Part shown: positions 53,526-61,818 of the stretch, piece by piece
Position numbering within the stretch: position 1 is the stretch's first letter
How the letters are laid out: the number at the start of each line of letters is the position of its first letter
Source of the DNA: Cellvibrio sp. UBA7661
Lineage (GTDB): Bacteria; Pseudomonadota; Gammaproteobacteria; Pseudomonadales; Cellvibrionaceae
NCBI GenBank assembly: GCA_002483365.1
Contig: DLHT01000005.1
Span: 124,001 to 188,000 of the forward strand
DNA length: 64,000 nucleotides
Direction: 5' to 3'
Notes under the pieces: generated by a model
Databases searched by the model: none
The model's input: only the letters and a program-made list of their open reading frames with translations
Told to the model about the DNA's origin: nothing
Program-made: the position numbers and the translations under genes

Positions 53526-53606
53526 ATTCCAGATTTTTCACTCCTGCAGACTTCTCGCTACAGTAGACTTCTATAGAACAGGCACAAAAACAGGCACAGG
53601 CTTCCC

Positions 53607-54440
53607 ATGTTACAAATCGGTAGAATCAACCGCTTAACCATCATCAAACACACTGACTTCGGCATTTTTCTTGATGGTGGCAAGTTTGGCAACATTTTAT
53701 TACCCAAACGCTATGTCACCGACGACATGAAAATCGGTTTACCGCTGGATGTTTTTATTTATCTGGATTCCGATGATTGCATTATCGCCACCACACTCAC
53801 GCCAAAAGCCATGGTCGGTGAATGTGCATTTTTAGAAGTCAAAGAGGTCAATAACGTCGGTGCATTTCTCGATTGGGGCTTACCCAAAGATTTGCTTGTA
53901 CCCTATGGCGAACAACACAAACCTATGGAAGCTGGCCGCTCTTACGTGGTGTGCATTTATCTGGATGAATACACCGGCCGCATTACCGCATCATCGCGCC
54001 TGAGCCGCCACCTTGAAGAACGCGCAAGCGGCCTGCGTGCGCAACAAGCTGTTGATTTATTAATTTGTGGCCGCAGCGATATGGGCTACAAAGCCGTTAT
54101 CAACCACACGCACCTGGGTTTGGTTTTCCGCGATGAAGCCTTCCGCACGCTGCTCTACGGTGAAAAAGTAAAAGGTTATATCAAAAGCATCCGTCCCGAC
54201 CGCAAAATTGATTTGAGCTTGCAAGCGCAGGCACGCGACAGCAAAGATGATTTAGCAGAAAAAATTCTCGCCGATTTACAACGCCGCGGCGGCACTTCTT
54301 ACCTGACAGACAAAAGCGAACCAGAAGAGATCTATAAAGCATTTAATGTTAGTAAAGGCAATTACAAAAATGCACTGAGCCTGCTTTACAAACAACGTAA
54401 AATTTTAATCACCAAAGAAAAAATTACGTTGGTGCAATAA
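53607..54440 (+). CDS. CvfB/YitL-like S1-domain RNA-binding protein
   Basis: 277 residues. Several S1-like OB domains (IGRINRLTIIKHTDFGIFLDGG; VGECAFLEVKEVNNVGAFLDWGLPKDLLVP; YKAVINHTHLGLVF) and a C-terminal winged helix (FNVSKGNYKNALSLLYKQRKI) that match the CvfB family. Presumed RNA-binding regulatory protein in the cytoplasm; exact targets unknown. Confidence 0.88.
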   Translation: MLQIGRINRLTIIKHTDFGIFLDGGKFGNILLPKRYVTDDMKIGLPLDVFIYLDSDDCIIATTLTPKAMVGECAFLEVKEVNNVGAFLDWGLPKDLLVPYGEQHKPMEAGRSYVVCIYLDEYTGRITASSRLSRHLEERASGLRAQQAVDLLICGRSDMGYKAVINHTHLGLVFRDEAFRTLLYGEKVKGYIKSIRPDRKIDLSLQAQARDSKDDLAEKILADLQRRGGTSYLTDKSEPEEIYKAFNVSKGNYKNALSLLYKQRKILITKEKITLVQ

Positions 54441-54482
54441 GAATCAAGGTGAAGCAAGAGTAAAGGTGGAGCAATAACAACA

Positions 54483-55478
54483 ATGACTGATGTAAATAAG
54501 ACCATCCGCTGGGGCATTATCGGTGTCGGTGATGTGTGTGAAGTAAAAAGTGGCCCCGGCTTTTACAAAGCGCCCCATTCAGAACTTATTGCAGTGATGC
54601 GCCGCAATGGCGAAAAAGCCAGGGATTTCGCACAGCGTCATCAGGTAGCGCACTGGTACGACAATGCTGAGGCACTGCTCGCCAATCCGGATGTCAATGC
54701 AATTTATATCGCCACACCACCGGCGCAACATAAAGACTATGCCATCGCCGCATTACACGCCGGAAAAAACGTGTATATCGAAAAACCGGTGACGCTTAAC
54801 GCTGGCGAATGCGATGCAATTATCGCAGCAGAAAAATCCAGCGGTAAAAAAGTCAGTGTTGCGCATTATCGCCGTTACGTACCCTGCTTTATGAAAATGG
54901 CAGAGCTGATTCGTACCGGCGCCATTGGTGATGTGCTAATGGTGCAGGTGGATATGTTGCGCCCCGTTAACGATAAAATTATTGCAAAAACCGAGGAAAA
55001 TTGGCGAGTAAACCCAGCGCTATCGGGCGGCGGTTTATTTCACGATTTATCCCCTCACCAGCTTGATCTTATGTTGTATTGGTTTGGATCAGTCGTACAA
55101 GCAAGCGGTTTTGGTTACAACCAACGGCAATTCAATGCAGCAGATGATTGCGTACATGGCTGGGCAAAATTTGATAGTGGCGTAGTGTTACAAGGGCGCT
55201 GGCATTATGCAGTTGCACCGGAACAAACACGCGACCTGTGCGAAGTTATCGGAACCGCAGGGAAATTATCGATCAATTTTTTTGGCCAACAAGTTATTCG
55301 CTTGAGCAATGCAAAAGGCGAACAGGAAATAGTTATTCCCAATCCGCAACACATCCAACAGCCGATGATTGAACAAGTAAATCGCTATTTCCGCGGAGAA
55401 CGGGATAACCCATGCAGCGTGAGCGAAGCCAAAAAAGTGATGGAATTGATTGATTGTTTTAGCAAGCCGTTAATGTAA
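54483..55478 (+). CDS. Gfo/Idh/MocA-family oxidoreductase
   Basis: 331 residues. N-terminal Rossmann fold (WGIIGVGDVCEVKSG), the family EKPVTLN motif after YIATPPAQHKDYAIAAL, and the C-terminal dimer domain. NAD(P)-dependent, acting on a sugar or cyclitol; substrate not readable. GGAG ahead of ATG. 42 bp behind the CvfB-like gene and perhaps co-transcribed. Confidence 0.88.
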   Translation: MTDVNKTIRWGIIGVGDVCEVKSGPGFYKAPHSELIAVMRRNGEKARDFAQRHQVAHWYDNAEALLANPDVNAIYIATPPAQHKDYAIAALHAGKNVYIEKPVTLNAGECDAIIAAEKSSGKKVSVAHYRRYVPCFMKMAELIRTGAIGDVLMVQVDMLRPVNDKIIAKTEENWRVNPALSGGGLFHDLSPHQLDLMLYWFGSVVQASGFGYNQRQFNAADDCVHGWAKFDSGVVLQGRWHYAVAPEQTRDLCEVIGTAGKLSINFFGQQVIRLSNAKGEQEIVIPNPQHIQQPMIEQVNRYFRGERDNPCSVSEAKKVMELIDCFSKPLM

Positions 55479-55491
55479 TTACAGCTACAAT

Positions 55492-55573
55492 GTAGCCCGT
55501 ATGGAACCTAGCGAAATAGGGATTCAACCCAACGCCCCACACCCCGCAATCCGTTTCACTCCTTGCGGGCTAC
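55492..55573. repeat. Palindromic intergenic repeat of a second type
   Basis: GTAGCCCG (55492-55499) and CGGGCTAC (55566-55573) form perfect 8-bp ends around a segment containing TAGCGAAATAGGGATTC. This resembles the TAGCCCG...GCGAAAT...GGG type of dispersed repeat seen in gammaproteobacteria. Its right end overlaps the stop codon of the DUF1415 gene. Confidence 0.55.
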
Positions 55574-56124
55574 TTGCCAAATAGATACGGAAACAGTTTT
55601 TGTTTTTCTTCTGCCGTTAAACTTTCTACTCGCGCCTTATTAATCTCTGGAATTTCATCCACATCAGAGAAATATTCCAGTGCTTTTTCCAGGCTCGCCT
55701 CGCGGATGATATGCAACACAGGATAAGGCGCACGGTTGGTAAGATTTTCTGCATCGTCCGGTTCGGCATCGGCAAAGCAATAATCCGGATGAAACGTGGC
55801 GATCTGATATACACCGATCCAACGATTGCGTTTGAGCAGTTGGTCAGCCCAATTTAAAAACTGGTTGTAATCAAAAAAATCCTGCAGATGATTAGGAATA
55901 ATGACCAACGTGGTTTCTATCTCGCTGGCTGATTTTTCGTCGAGCAATTCCATTTCACGCTGCAGATCTTGCAATAAGGCTTCATCTTCCTGCGCATTGC
56001 TAACAACAAAACGTACGCGATTTTCACGCGTAGGCTTAGCGGAAAACGGGCAGAGATTTAAGCCAATCACGACCTCATTTAACCAACGAGCCACATTGGC
56101 GATCACCAGCGCGCTTGTGTCCAT
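55570..56124 (-). CDS. DUF1415 protein
   Basis: 184 residues, soluble. Family signature near the N-terminus (VARWLNEVVIGLNLCPFSAKP) and LVIIPNHLQDFFDYNQFLNWAD, IATFHPDYCFADAEPDDAENLTNR, YPVLHIIRE. Function unknown. 2 bp behind the DUF1456 gene, so co-transcribed. Confidence 0.9.
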   Translation of the reverse strand: MDTSALVIANVARWLNEVVIGLNLCPFSAKPTRENRVRFVVSNAQEDEALLQDLQREMELLDEKSASEIETTLVIIPNHLQDFFDYNQFLNWADQLLKRNRWIGVYQIATFHPDYCFADAEPDDAENLTNRAPYPVLHIIREASLEKALEYFSDVDEIPEINKARVESLTAEEKQKLFPYLFGK

Positions 56125-56126
56125 CC

Positions 56127-56609
56127 CTAAACCCCGGCAGCACGCTGCTGCAATAACAATCCGAGCCCCTCAATAAAATCGAGCACCAAGTTATCATCGC
56201 AAACTTTGTAATGCTCGTGACCGGGTTTGCGGAACAGTGCAGACAAATCGGATTTGGTTAATTCAATGGTTGCCAACTTAAGCGCATCGCGCACATCCTG
56301 CTCATGCAAATTAAAAGCGATACGCAATTTTTTCAGCACATCATTGTTGGAAATTTTGTGGTGTTTTTCGATGACTTCCGGTTGGGCATCGGCCTTTTTG
56401 CCGCGCTTTTGGTCGATTAAATTATTCAGAAAAATAAGCAGGATATGTTCCGGCATAGCTTCAAAGCCGGGTTGATAATCGGTTTTAAGCAGGTTAACGA
56501 CTTCTTTTTCGCTTAACTCAATATCCGATTGTGCAAACACGACCTGAATTTGTTCTACGGTTAACGGCAAGGATTGCGTCAGTTTACGGAAAATATCATT
56601 GGTTCTCAT
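56127..56609 (-). CDS. DUF1456 (YehS-like) protein
   Basis: 160 residues built from two similar DUF1456 repeats: NDIFRKLTQSLPLTVEQIQ and NNDVLKKLRIAFNLHEQDV. Soluble, helical, function unknown. First gene of a two-gene unit with DUF1415. Confidence 0.9.
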   Translation of the reverse strand: MRTNDIFRKLTQSLPLTVEQIQVVFAQSDIELSEKEVVNLLKTDYQPGFEAMPEHILLIFLNNLIDQKRGKKADAQPEVIEKHHKISNNDVLKKLRIAFNLHEQDVRDALKLATIELTKSDLSALFRKPGHEHYKVCDDNLVLDFIEGLGLLLQQRAAGV

Positions 56610-56682
56610 AGGGTGGCTCTTTGAATGAATCAGTTAATTCGGGCATTCTACCGTAATCGACCCCATTCAAGTGAGCCGACCG

Positions 56683-57222
56683 ATGAATCCTTTTACCGAA
56701 GTAAACCCGCATGATCCGCAGCTCAGGGCTGAACGCAAACGTGCCAAGCAACTTTGTCAGCAACTCAACGCCCTGCCCGCCGATCAAACCAAAGCGCGCA
56801 AGCCGATTTACCAACAACTCTTCGGGCAAGTATCAAGCGCTTACATCGAACCGAATTTCTTCTGCGATTACGGCAGCAATATTTTTTTGGGTGAAAAATT
56901 TTATGCCAATCACAACTGCATCATTCTGGATTGCGCCGAAGTCCGTATTGGCGACCGCGTCATGTTCGGCCCAAGCGTACAGATTTATGCAACAACCCAT
57001 CCACTCGACCCGCTTGAACGCGCAACCGGCAAGGAATTTTGTGCAGCCGTCACCATTGGTGATGATTGCTGGATTGGCGGCGGTGCAATTATTTTGGCAG
57101 GCGTAACCATCGGCAAAGGTTCGGTCGTTGGTGCAGGCAGCGTAGTGACAAAAGATATTCCCGAAGGCGTTGTTGCGGTGGGAAATCCTTGCTCAGTAAT
57201 TAGATCAACAGGTAACAATTAA
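56683..57222 (+). CDS. Maltose/galactoside O-acetyltransferase-like (Maa/NodL)
   Basis: 179 residues from ATG 56683 (AGTGAG upstream). Mac N-domain (KRAKQLCQQLNALP) and a left-handed beta-helix of hexapeptide repeats (IFLGEKFYANHNCIILDCAEVRIG; TIGDDCWIGGGAIILAGVTIGKGSVVGAGSVVTKDI). Acetyl-CoA donor; acceptor is probably a sugar. Nothing links it directly to the gum locus, although that locus lacks visible acetylases. Confidence 0.9.
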   Translation: MNPFTEVNPHDPQLRAERKRAKQLCQQLNALPADQTKARKPIYQQLFGQVSSAYIEPNFFCDYGSNIFLGEKFYANHNCIILDCAEVRIGDRVMFGPSVQIYATTHPLDPLERATGKEFCAAVTIGDDCWIGGGAIILAGVTIGKGSVVGAGSVVTKDIPEGVVAVGNPCSVIRSTGNN

Positions 57223-57302
57223 GTACTACCGGATCAACATCCCACCGCATTATCAAGATCGCAACATGTCGAAATTTCTTACAAAAAGACCTTGCCAAAA
57301 AA

Positions 57303-57333
57303 TATAAATTTCTATAAGCGATTGAAATTTATA
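57303..57333. promoter_or_regulatory. Perfect inverted repeat upstream of the PEP-CTERM gene
   Basis: TATAAATTTC (57303-57312) and GAAATTTATA (57324-57333) are perfectly complementary with an 11-bp centre; a separate GAAATTTC palindrome lies at 57271-57278. They are about 55 and 98 bp before the predicted sigma-54 start and may be activator sites. Confidence 0.45.
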
Positions 57334-57346
57334 ATTATTTTCAATA

Positions 57347-57362
57347 TGGCACCTGATGTGCT
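57347..57362 (+). promoter_or_regulatory. Candidate sigma-54 promoter of the PEP-CTERM gene
   Basis: TGGCACCTGATGTGCT has a perfect TGGCAC -24 box and TGCT at -12 with correct GG-to-GC spacing. Transcription would start near 57373, 48 bp before the ATG. Sigma-54 with the PrsK/PrsR system is the known mode of control of PEP-CTERM genes in several proteobacteria. ATGGCACCT recurs at 57379-57387, but without a -12 box. Confidence 0.65.
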
Positions 57363-57420
57363 ATTTGGGCGCCGAGGTGATGGCACCTCAATTAACTCTT
57401 TTCAAAGGAAACGAACCACT

Positions 57421-58017
57421 ATGAAAATGTTTTTTACTGCCCTTGTGCTGTTGGCCACCTGCTCTGCAAACGCAGCTTTAATTGATTTCACTTCTGAATC
57501 TATTGGCTACAAAGCGAATGGATACACAGTAAGCGGCGTGCAGCTGTTTGACACCATGGGCAGCGAATTAGATGTGTATGATTACGGTCATCAATCACAC
57601 GGAAATGCTCTGGCAGTGAATAGCGACGACCAAAGCCAGTTGAAAATGATTTTCTCAAATGTTTACAGCTTTCTGTCACTTGACTTTGGAAACGATGATG
57701 CCGGTTACTCCAACGCAGGCGACCTTGCAATGCTGTCATTGTTTCTGGATGGCGTAAATGTAGGTAGCACCACCGTCGTACTTAACCGCGATGACTACAT
57801 GAACCAGTCAATCAGCCTGTCTGGTATCAATTTCAACTCAGCAATTTTCGCTTATGTTGATGCTACGTTTAATCCAATTAACCTGATTGAAGTTGTCGAT
57901 AATATTTCTTTCGACGGCATTCAAAGTAACGTTCCAGAATCAAGCAGCTTTATTCTGATGATGATGGGTTTGTTGGGCGTATTCCTGACTCGCCGCCGCA
58001 TCAAGTCAAACGCTTAA
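57421..58017 (+). CDS. PEP-CTERM sorting-domain protein, exported
   Basis: 198 residues from ATG 57421 (AAGGAA upstream). Signal peptide 1-18 (ending ANA), a beta-rich secreted domain (IDFTSESIGYKANGYTVSGV...), and a C-terminal tripartite sorting signal: VPESS (variant of VPEP), a hydrophobic helix (FILMMMGLLGVFL) and the basic TRRRIK tail. Exosortases recognise such tails; none is encoded in the window. PEP-CTERM proteins are typically associated with extracellular polysaccharide and floc formation. Confidence 0.88.
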   Translation: MKMFFTALVLLATCSANAALIDFTSESIGYKANGYTVSGVQLFDTMGSELDVYDYGHQSHGNALAVNSDDQSQLKMIFSNVYSFLSLDFGNDDAGYSNAGDLAMLSLFLDGVNVGSTTVVLNRDDYMNQSISLSGINFNSAIFAYVDATFNPINLIEVVDNISFDGIQSNVPESSSFILMMMGLLGVFLTRRRIKSNA

Positions 58018-58338
58018 AAATGGATAATTCTCGCAACCAGTTATGATTGCCTTCATCCTCCTGCAAGCGCGCAGGAGGAGTCGCGACCTCAAATAAAACG
58101 CATTCTTTTTTCCCCTCAGCTCTCTTCATAAAACCGTAGCAAATCAACACGTCAAATCGACCACAACGCTCTTTTCCCTTTGCGTTCGTGCGAACATCCT
58201 ATATTTTCCTTGCCCTCAGTAGCCATTTTTCTTAAGGTGTCGCAGCTTTTCAAGGCGCAATACAGCCGTACCTATTCTTATAACGAACAGCTGCAACATC
58301 CGCATATGGCAGCGTTTTACACGAGAGGTCAGTTATTT
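58018..58338. other. Intergenic region between PEP-CTERM gene and oadG, with hairpin
   Basis: 321 bp without a credible gene. A perfect 9-bp stem TCCTCCTGC / GCAGGAGGA (58056-58064 and 58071-58079, 6-nt loop) follows the PEP-CTERM gene but has no T run, so it is a weak terminator or mRNA 3' stabiliser. The oad promoter should be in the second half; I see no convincing -35/-10. Confidence 0.45.
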
Positions 58339-58605
58339 ATGCAAACGACGCTACTATCGCAAGCGCTCGATTTACTCATCTTTGGCATGGGCACCGTCTT
58401 TATATTCCTCGGGCTTCTGGTGATCGCAGTCAATGTATTGTCGCGCTTTATCAGTACATTTTTCCCCGAACCCATCATGCCGGATGCGCTTGCTACGCCG
58501 ATAAAATCCACTGCATCGGCTATTCAAAACGATATCGATAACGACACCCTTGCCGCCATCCAGGCCGCTATTCATCAACATCGCAACAAGCATCCACGCG
58601 CCTGA
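58339..58605 (+). CDS. oadG: Oxaloacetate decarboxylase gamma subunit
   Basis: 88 residues from ATG 58339, with GAGAGG upstream; a longer reading from 58180 adds non-homologous residues. One membrane helix (about 10-33) with FGMGTVFIFLGLLVIAVNVLS and a short hydrophilic tail. Gamma subunit holds alpha and beta together and binds zinc in the sodium-pumping decarboxylase. First gene of oadGAB. Confidence 0.88.
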   Translation: MQTTLLSQALDLLIFGMGTVFIFLGLLVIAVNVLSRFISTFFPEPIMPDALATPIKSTASAIQNDIDNDTLAAIQAAIHQHRNKHPRA

Positions 58606-58620
58606 TTCCGGAGTTTACCA

Positions 58621-60417
58621 ATGACTAACAATAACCCACTCGGTATTACCGATGTTGTGCTGCGCGATGCGCACCAATCCCTGTTTGCTACACGTATGCG
58701 TTTGGATGACATGCTGCCTATTGCGGAAAAGCTGGACAGCGTCGGATTCTGGTCGCTCGAATCCTGGGGCGGTGCAACCTTTGATGCCTGCATCCGCTAT
58801 TTGGGTGAAGACCCGTGGGATCGCATCCGCGAATTAAAAAAAGCTATGCCCAAAACGCCGCAACAAATGTTGTTGCGTGGCCAAAATTTATTAGGCTATC
58901 GCCATTATGCCGATGACGTGGTGGAAACCTTTGTTGAACGCGCAGCACTGAGCGGCGTAGATGTATTCCGCGTATTCGATGCGATGAACGATATGCGCAA
59001 CATAGAAATTGCCATGAAAGCAGTAAAACGCCATGGCAAGCACGCACAAGGCACACTGTCTTACACCACAAGCCCGGTGCACACACTCGATGGTTGGATT
59101 GCACAAGCCAAACAAATTGAAGACATGGGCGCAGATTCTATTTGCATTAAAGATATGGCCGGCCTGCTCAAACCCTATGATGGTTTCAAACTGGTCAAGC
59201 GCTTGAAAGAAGAGTGCGATATTCCCATCCATATGCAATGCCACGCTACTACAGGCCTTGCACACGCCACCATTTTGAAGTGTGTTGAAGCGGGCATCGA
59301 TAATGTGGACACCGCCATTTCATCCATGTCCATGACCTACGGCCACAGCCCGACTGAAACGTTGGTGGCGACACTGGAAGGCACCAACCGCGATACCGGA
59401 TTAAATTTAATTTTGCTGGAAGAGATAGCCGCCTATTTTCGTAATGTCCGCAAAAAATACGCGAAGTTTGAAGGCTCGTTATTGGGTGTCGATGGCCGCA
59501 TTCTGATCGCCCAGGTTCCCGGTGGCATGCTCACTAACATGGAAAGCCAATTGCGCGAGCAAGGTGCGATTGATCGCTTTGATGAAGTACTGCAAGAAAT
59601 TCCGCGCGTGCGCGAAGATTTGGGTTTTATTCCGCTGGTCACGCCCACTTCGCAAATCGTTGGCACCCAAGCCGTGTTAAACGTATTAAGTGGCGAGCGC
59701 TACAAAAATATTTCCAAAGAAACCGCGGGGGTTTTGCGCGGCGAATACGGTTCAACACCCGCGCCGATCAATGCCGAATTACAAGCAAAAGTGTTGCAAG
59801 ACGGCGAGCAAGCTATCACTTGTCGACCGGCCGATAATATCGCACCGGAATTGGAACAATTGCGTGCCGATTTGGAAAAAGAAGCCGCGTTGCGCAACAT
59901 CAAATTGCGCATCAATGAGCAAGCATTGGATGACGTACTCACTTATGCGCTCTTTCCGCAAATTGGTTTACGCTTTTTGGAAAACCGCAATAACCCCAAC
60001 GCATTTGAACCTGCGCCCACCGGTAAAGAAAGCAGCATAATCACCAGCGCAAGTGGTGAGGAAATTTATACCGTAGATGTAGAAGGCAAAAGATTTACCG
60101 TTACCGTCAGCAACGGCGGCGACATCACCGGCATCAAACCGCTACAAGCAACCAGCAATAGCGGGACAACAAAACCCGTATCAACCGCGCAAGCACGCAA
60201 TTTGCCTGCACCATTGGCGGGGAACATTATCAAAGTGTTTGTGAATGTAGGGGATGAAGTCAAAGAAGGCGATGTCATTTTGCTGCTTGAAGCCATGAAA
60301 ATGGAAACCCAAATCAGCGCGCCCTGCTCGGGCACCATCAGCAGCGTTGAAGTTAAATCCGGTGATTCTGTTGCAGTAGGAAAAACACTGCTCGCCATAA
60401 TACCGGCAGGAGAATAA
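58621..60417 (+). CDS. oadA: Oxaloacetate decarboxylase alpha subunit (biotin)
   Basis: 598 residues. Carboxyltransferase barrel (ITDVVLRDAHQSLFATRMR; DTAISSMSMTYGHSPTETLVA), a conserved middle domain, a linker near 505-530, and a C-terminal biotinyl domain with EAMKMETQISA (biotinylated K560). Transfers CO2 from oxaloacetate to biotin in the cytoplasm; OadB then decarboxylates it and pumps Na+. Confidence 0.96.
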   Translation: MTNNNPLGITDVVLRDAHQSLFATRMRLDDMLPIAEKLDSVGFWSLESWGGATFDACIRYLGEDPWDRIRELKKAMPKTPQQMLLRGQNLLGYRHYADDVVETFVERAALSGVDVFRVFDAMNDMRNIEIAMKAVKRHGKHAQGTLSYTTSPVHTLDGWIAQAKQIEDMGADSICIKDMAGLLKPYDGFKLVKRLKEECDIPIHMQCHATTGLAHATILKCVEAGIDNVDTAISSMSMTYGHSPTETLVATLEGTNRDTGLNLILLEEIAAYFRNVRKKYAKFEGSLLGVDGRILIAQVPGGMLTNMESQLREQGAIDRFDEVLQEIPRVREDLGFIPLVTPTSQIVGTQAVLNVLSGERYKNISKETAGVLRGEYGSTPAPINAELQAKVLQDGEQAITCRPADNIAPELEQLRADLEKEAALRNIKLRINEQALDDVLTYALFPQIGLRFLENRNNPNAFEPAPTGKESSIITSASGEEIYTVDVEGKRFTVTVSNGGDITGIKPLQATSNSGTTKPVSTAQARNLPAPLAGNIIKVFVNVGDEVKEGDVILLLEAMKMETQISAPCSGTISSVEVKSGDSVAVGKTLLAIIPAGE

Positions 60418-60420
60418 CCA

Positions 60421-61734
60421 ATGGATACCTTACTGAATCTTTGGCATTCCACTGGCATTTACCACATCCAATCCGGGCATGCGATCATGATGGGCATTTG
60501 TCTGGTGCTGTTATTTCTCGCCATTCGCAAAGGTTTTGAACCTTTATTGTTAGTCCCTATCGGTTTCGGTGGATTATTGGCGAACTTACCGGCAGCCGGC
60601 CTGGCGCTTTCCGCGGTTGAACAAGCGCTACAAAACGGCACGCCGGAAATTGGCGCAGCACTTGCGCAATTAGCAGGATTACATGCAACTGACCCGGATG
60701 CATTGATTTACAAAACTCTCGCCAATGGTGATCCACAACTTTATCAAACCGCCATTCACATGGCACAGGTTGCAGGCTATGGCGATGGAATGCTCTATAC
60801 GTTTTATAAAGTGGCAATTGCAAGTGGTGTAGCGCCACTGATTATTTTTATCGGTGTCGGTGCCATGACTGATTTTGGCCCACTACTTGCCAACCCAAAA
60901 ACATTACTGCTTGGTGCCGCCGCACAATTTGGTATTTTTGCAACCGTATTGGGCGCAATTGGCCTGAGTTATTTCGGGATGGATTTTTCCATCGCCGATG
61001 CGGCCGCTATTGGTATTATCGGTGGTGCCGATGGCCCCACTGCCATTTATGTTGCCAGCAAATTAGCGCCTGATTTACTCGGCGCGATTGCAGTAGCGGC
61101 TTACAGTTACATGGCGCTGGTGCCGCTGATCCAACCGCCGATTATGCGCTTGCTGACCACCCAAGCTGAGCGCGGCATTGTGATGCAACAATTACGTAAC
61201 GTTAGCAAACGCGAAAAAATTGTATTCCCGATTGCAATGCTAGGCTTGGTCGGATTAATCCTACCCGATGCAACACCGCTGCTCGGTGCATTTTGTTTGG
61301 GTAATTTAATGCGCGAATGTGGCGTGGTCGATCGTCTGTCCGATACTGCACAAAACGCATTAATTAATATCACCACGATTTTTTTAGGTTTGTCAGTTGG
61401 TTCCAAACTCGCTGCCGATAAATTCCTCGATCCTAAAACCCTCGGCATTCTTGCACTCGGTATTGTCGCGTTTGGTATAGGCACAGCTGCGGGTGTACTC
61501 ATGGCAAAACTGATGAATGTGTTCAGCACAAACAAAATCAATCCATTAATCGGTTCCGCAGGCGTATCTGCTGTACCTATGGCGGCGCGTGTTTCCAACA
61601 AACTCGGCTTGCAGGCCAATCCGCAAAATTATTTGTTGATGCATGCAATGGGGCCAAACGTTGCTGGTGTGATAGGTTCTGCGATTGCAGCGGGGGTGAT
61701 GATTACGATAGTGTCTAACCTCCCGGCAAATTAA
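60421..61734 (+). CDS. oadB: Oxaloacetate decarboxylase beta subunit, Na+ pump
   Basis: 437 residues with about nine to eleven membrane helices. Conserved segments: PLLLVPIGFGGLLANLP-like N-terminal region, GAMTDFGPLLANPKTLLLGAAAQ, IGIIGGADGPTAIYVASKLAP and GSAGVSAVPMAARVSNKLG. It decarboxylates carboxybiotin and exports sodium. 3 bp behind oadA. A terminator follows. Confidence 0.95.
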   Translation: MDTLLNLWHSTGIYHIQSGHAIMMGICLVLLFLAIRKGFEPLLLVPIGFGGLLANLPAAGLALSAVEQALQNGTPEIGAALAQLAGLHATDPDALIYKTLANGDPQLYQTAIHMAQVAGYGDGMLYTFYKVAIASGVAPLIIFIGVGAMTDFGPLLANPKTLLLGAAAQFGIFATVLGAIGLSYFGMDFSIADAAAIGIIGGADGPTAIYVASKLAPDLLGAIAVAAYSYMALVPLIQPPIMRLLTTQAERGIVMQQLRNVSKREKIVFPIAMLGLVGLILPDATPLLGAFCLGNLMRECGVVDRLSDTAQNALINITTIFLGLSVGSKLAADKFLDPKTLGILALGIVAFGIGTAAGVLMAKLMNVFSTNKINPLIGSAGVSAVPMAARVSNKLGLQANPQNYLLMHAMGPNVAGVIGSAIAAGVMITIVSNLPAN

Positions 61735-61750
61735 CCCACTGAAGAAAAAC

Positions 61751-61781
61751 AAAAGGCTGCAAAAGAAATTTGCAGCCTTTT
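61751..61781. terminator. Bidirectional terminator between oadB and the beta-lactamase-like gene
   Basis: Perfect 13-bp stem AAAAGGCTGCAAA / TTTGCAGCCTTTT with a 5-nt loop (61764-61768) between two convergent genes. Confidence 0.88.
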
Positions 61782-61818
61782 CTATACGCGCTCACTTACC
61801 GTTATGCGCACTGAAAAA

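Noticed and set aside
57379..57387. Second TGGCAC box as another sigma-54 promoter of the PEP-CTERM gene
   Set aside because: There is no GC-containing -12 element at the required distance; it is only a partial duplicate of the upstream -24 box.
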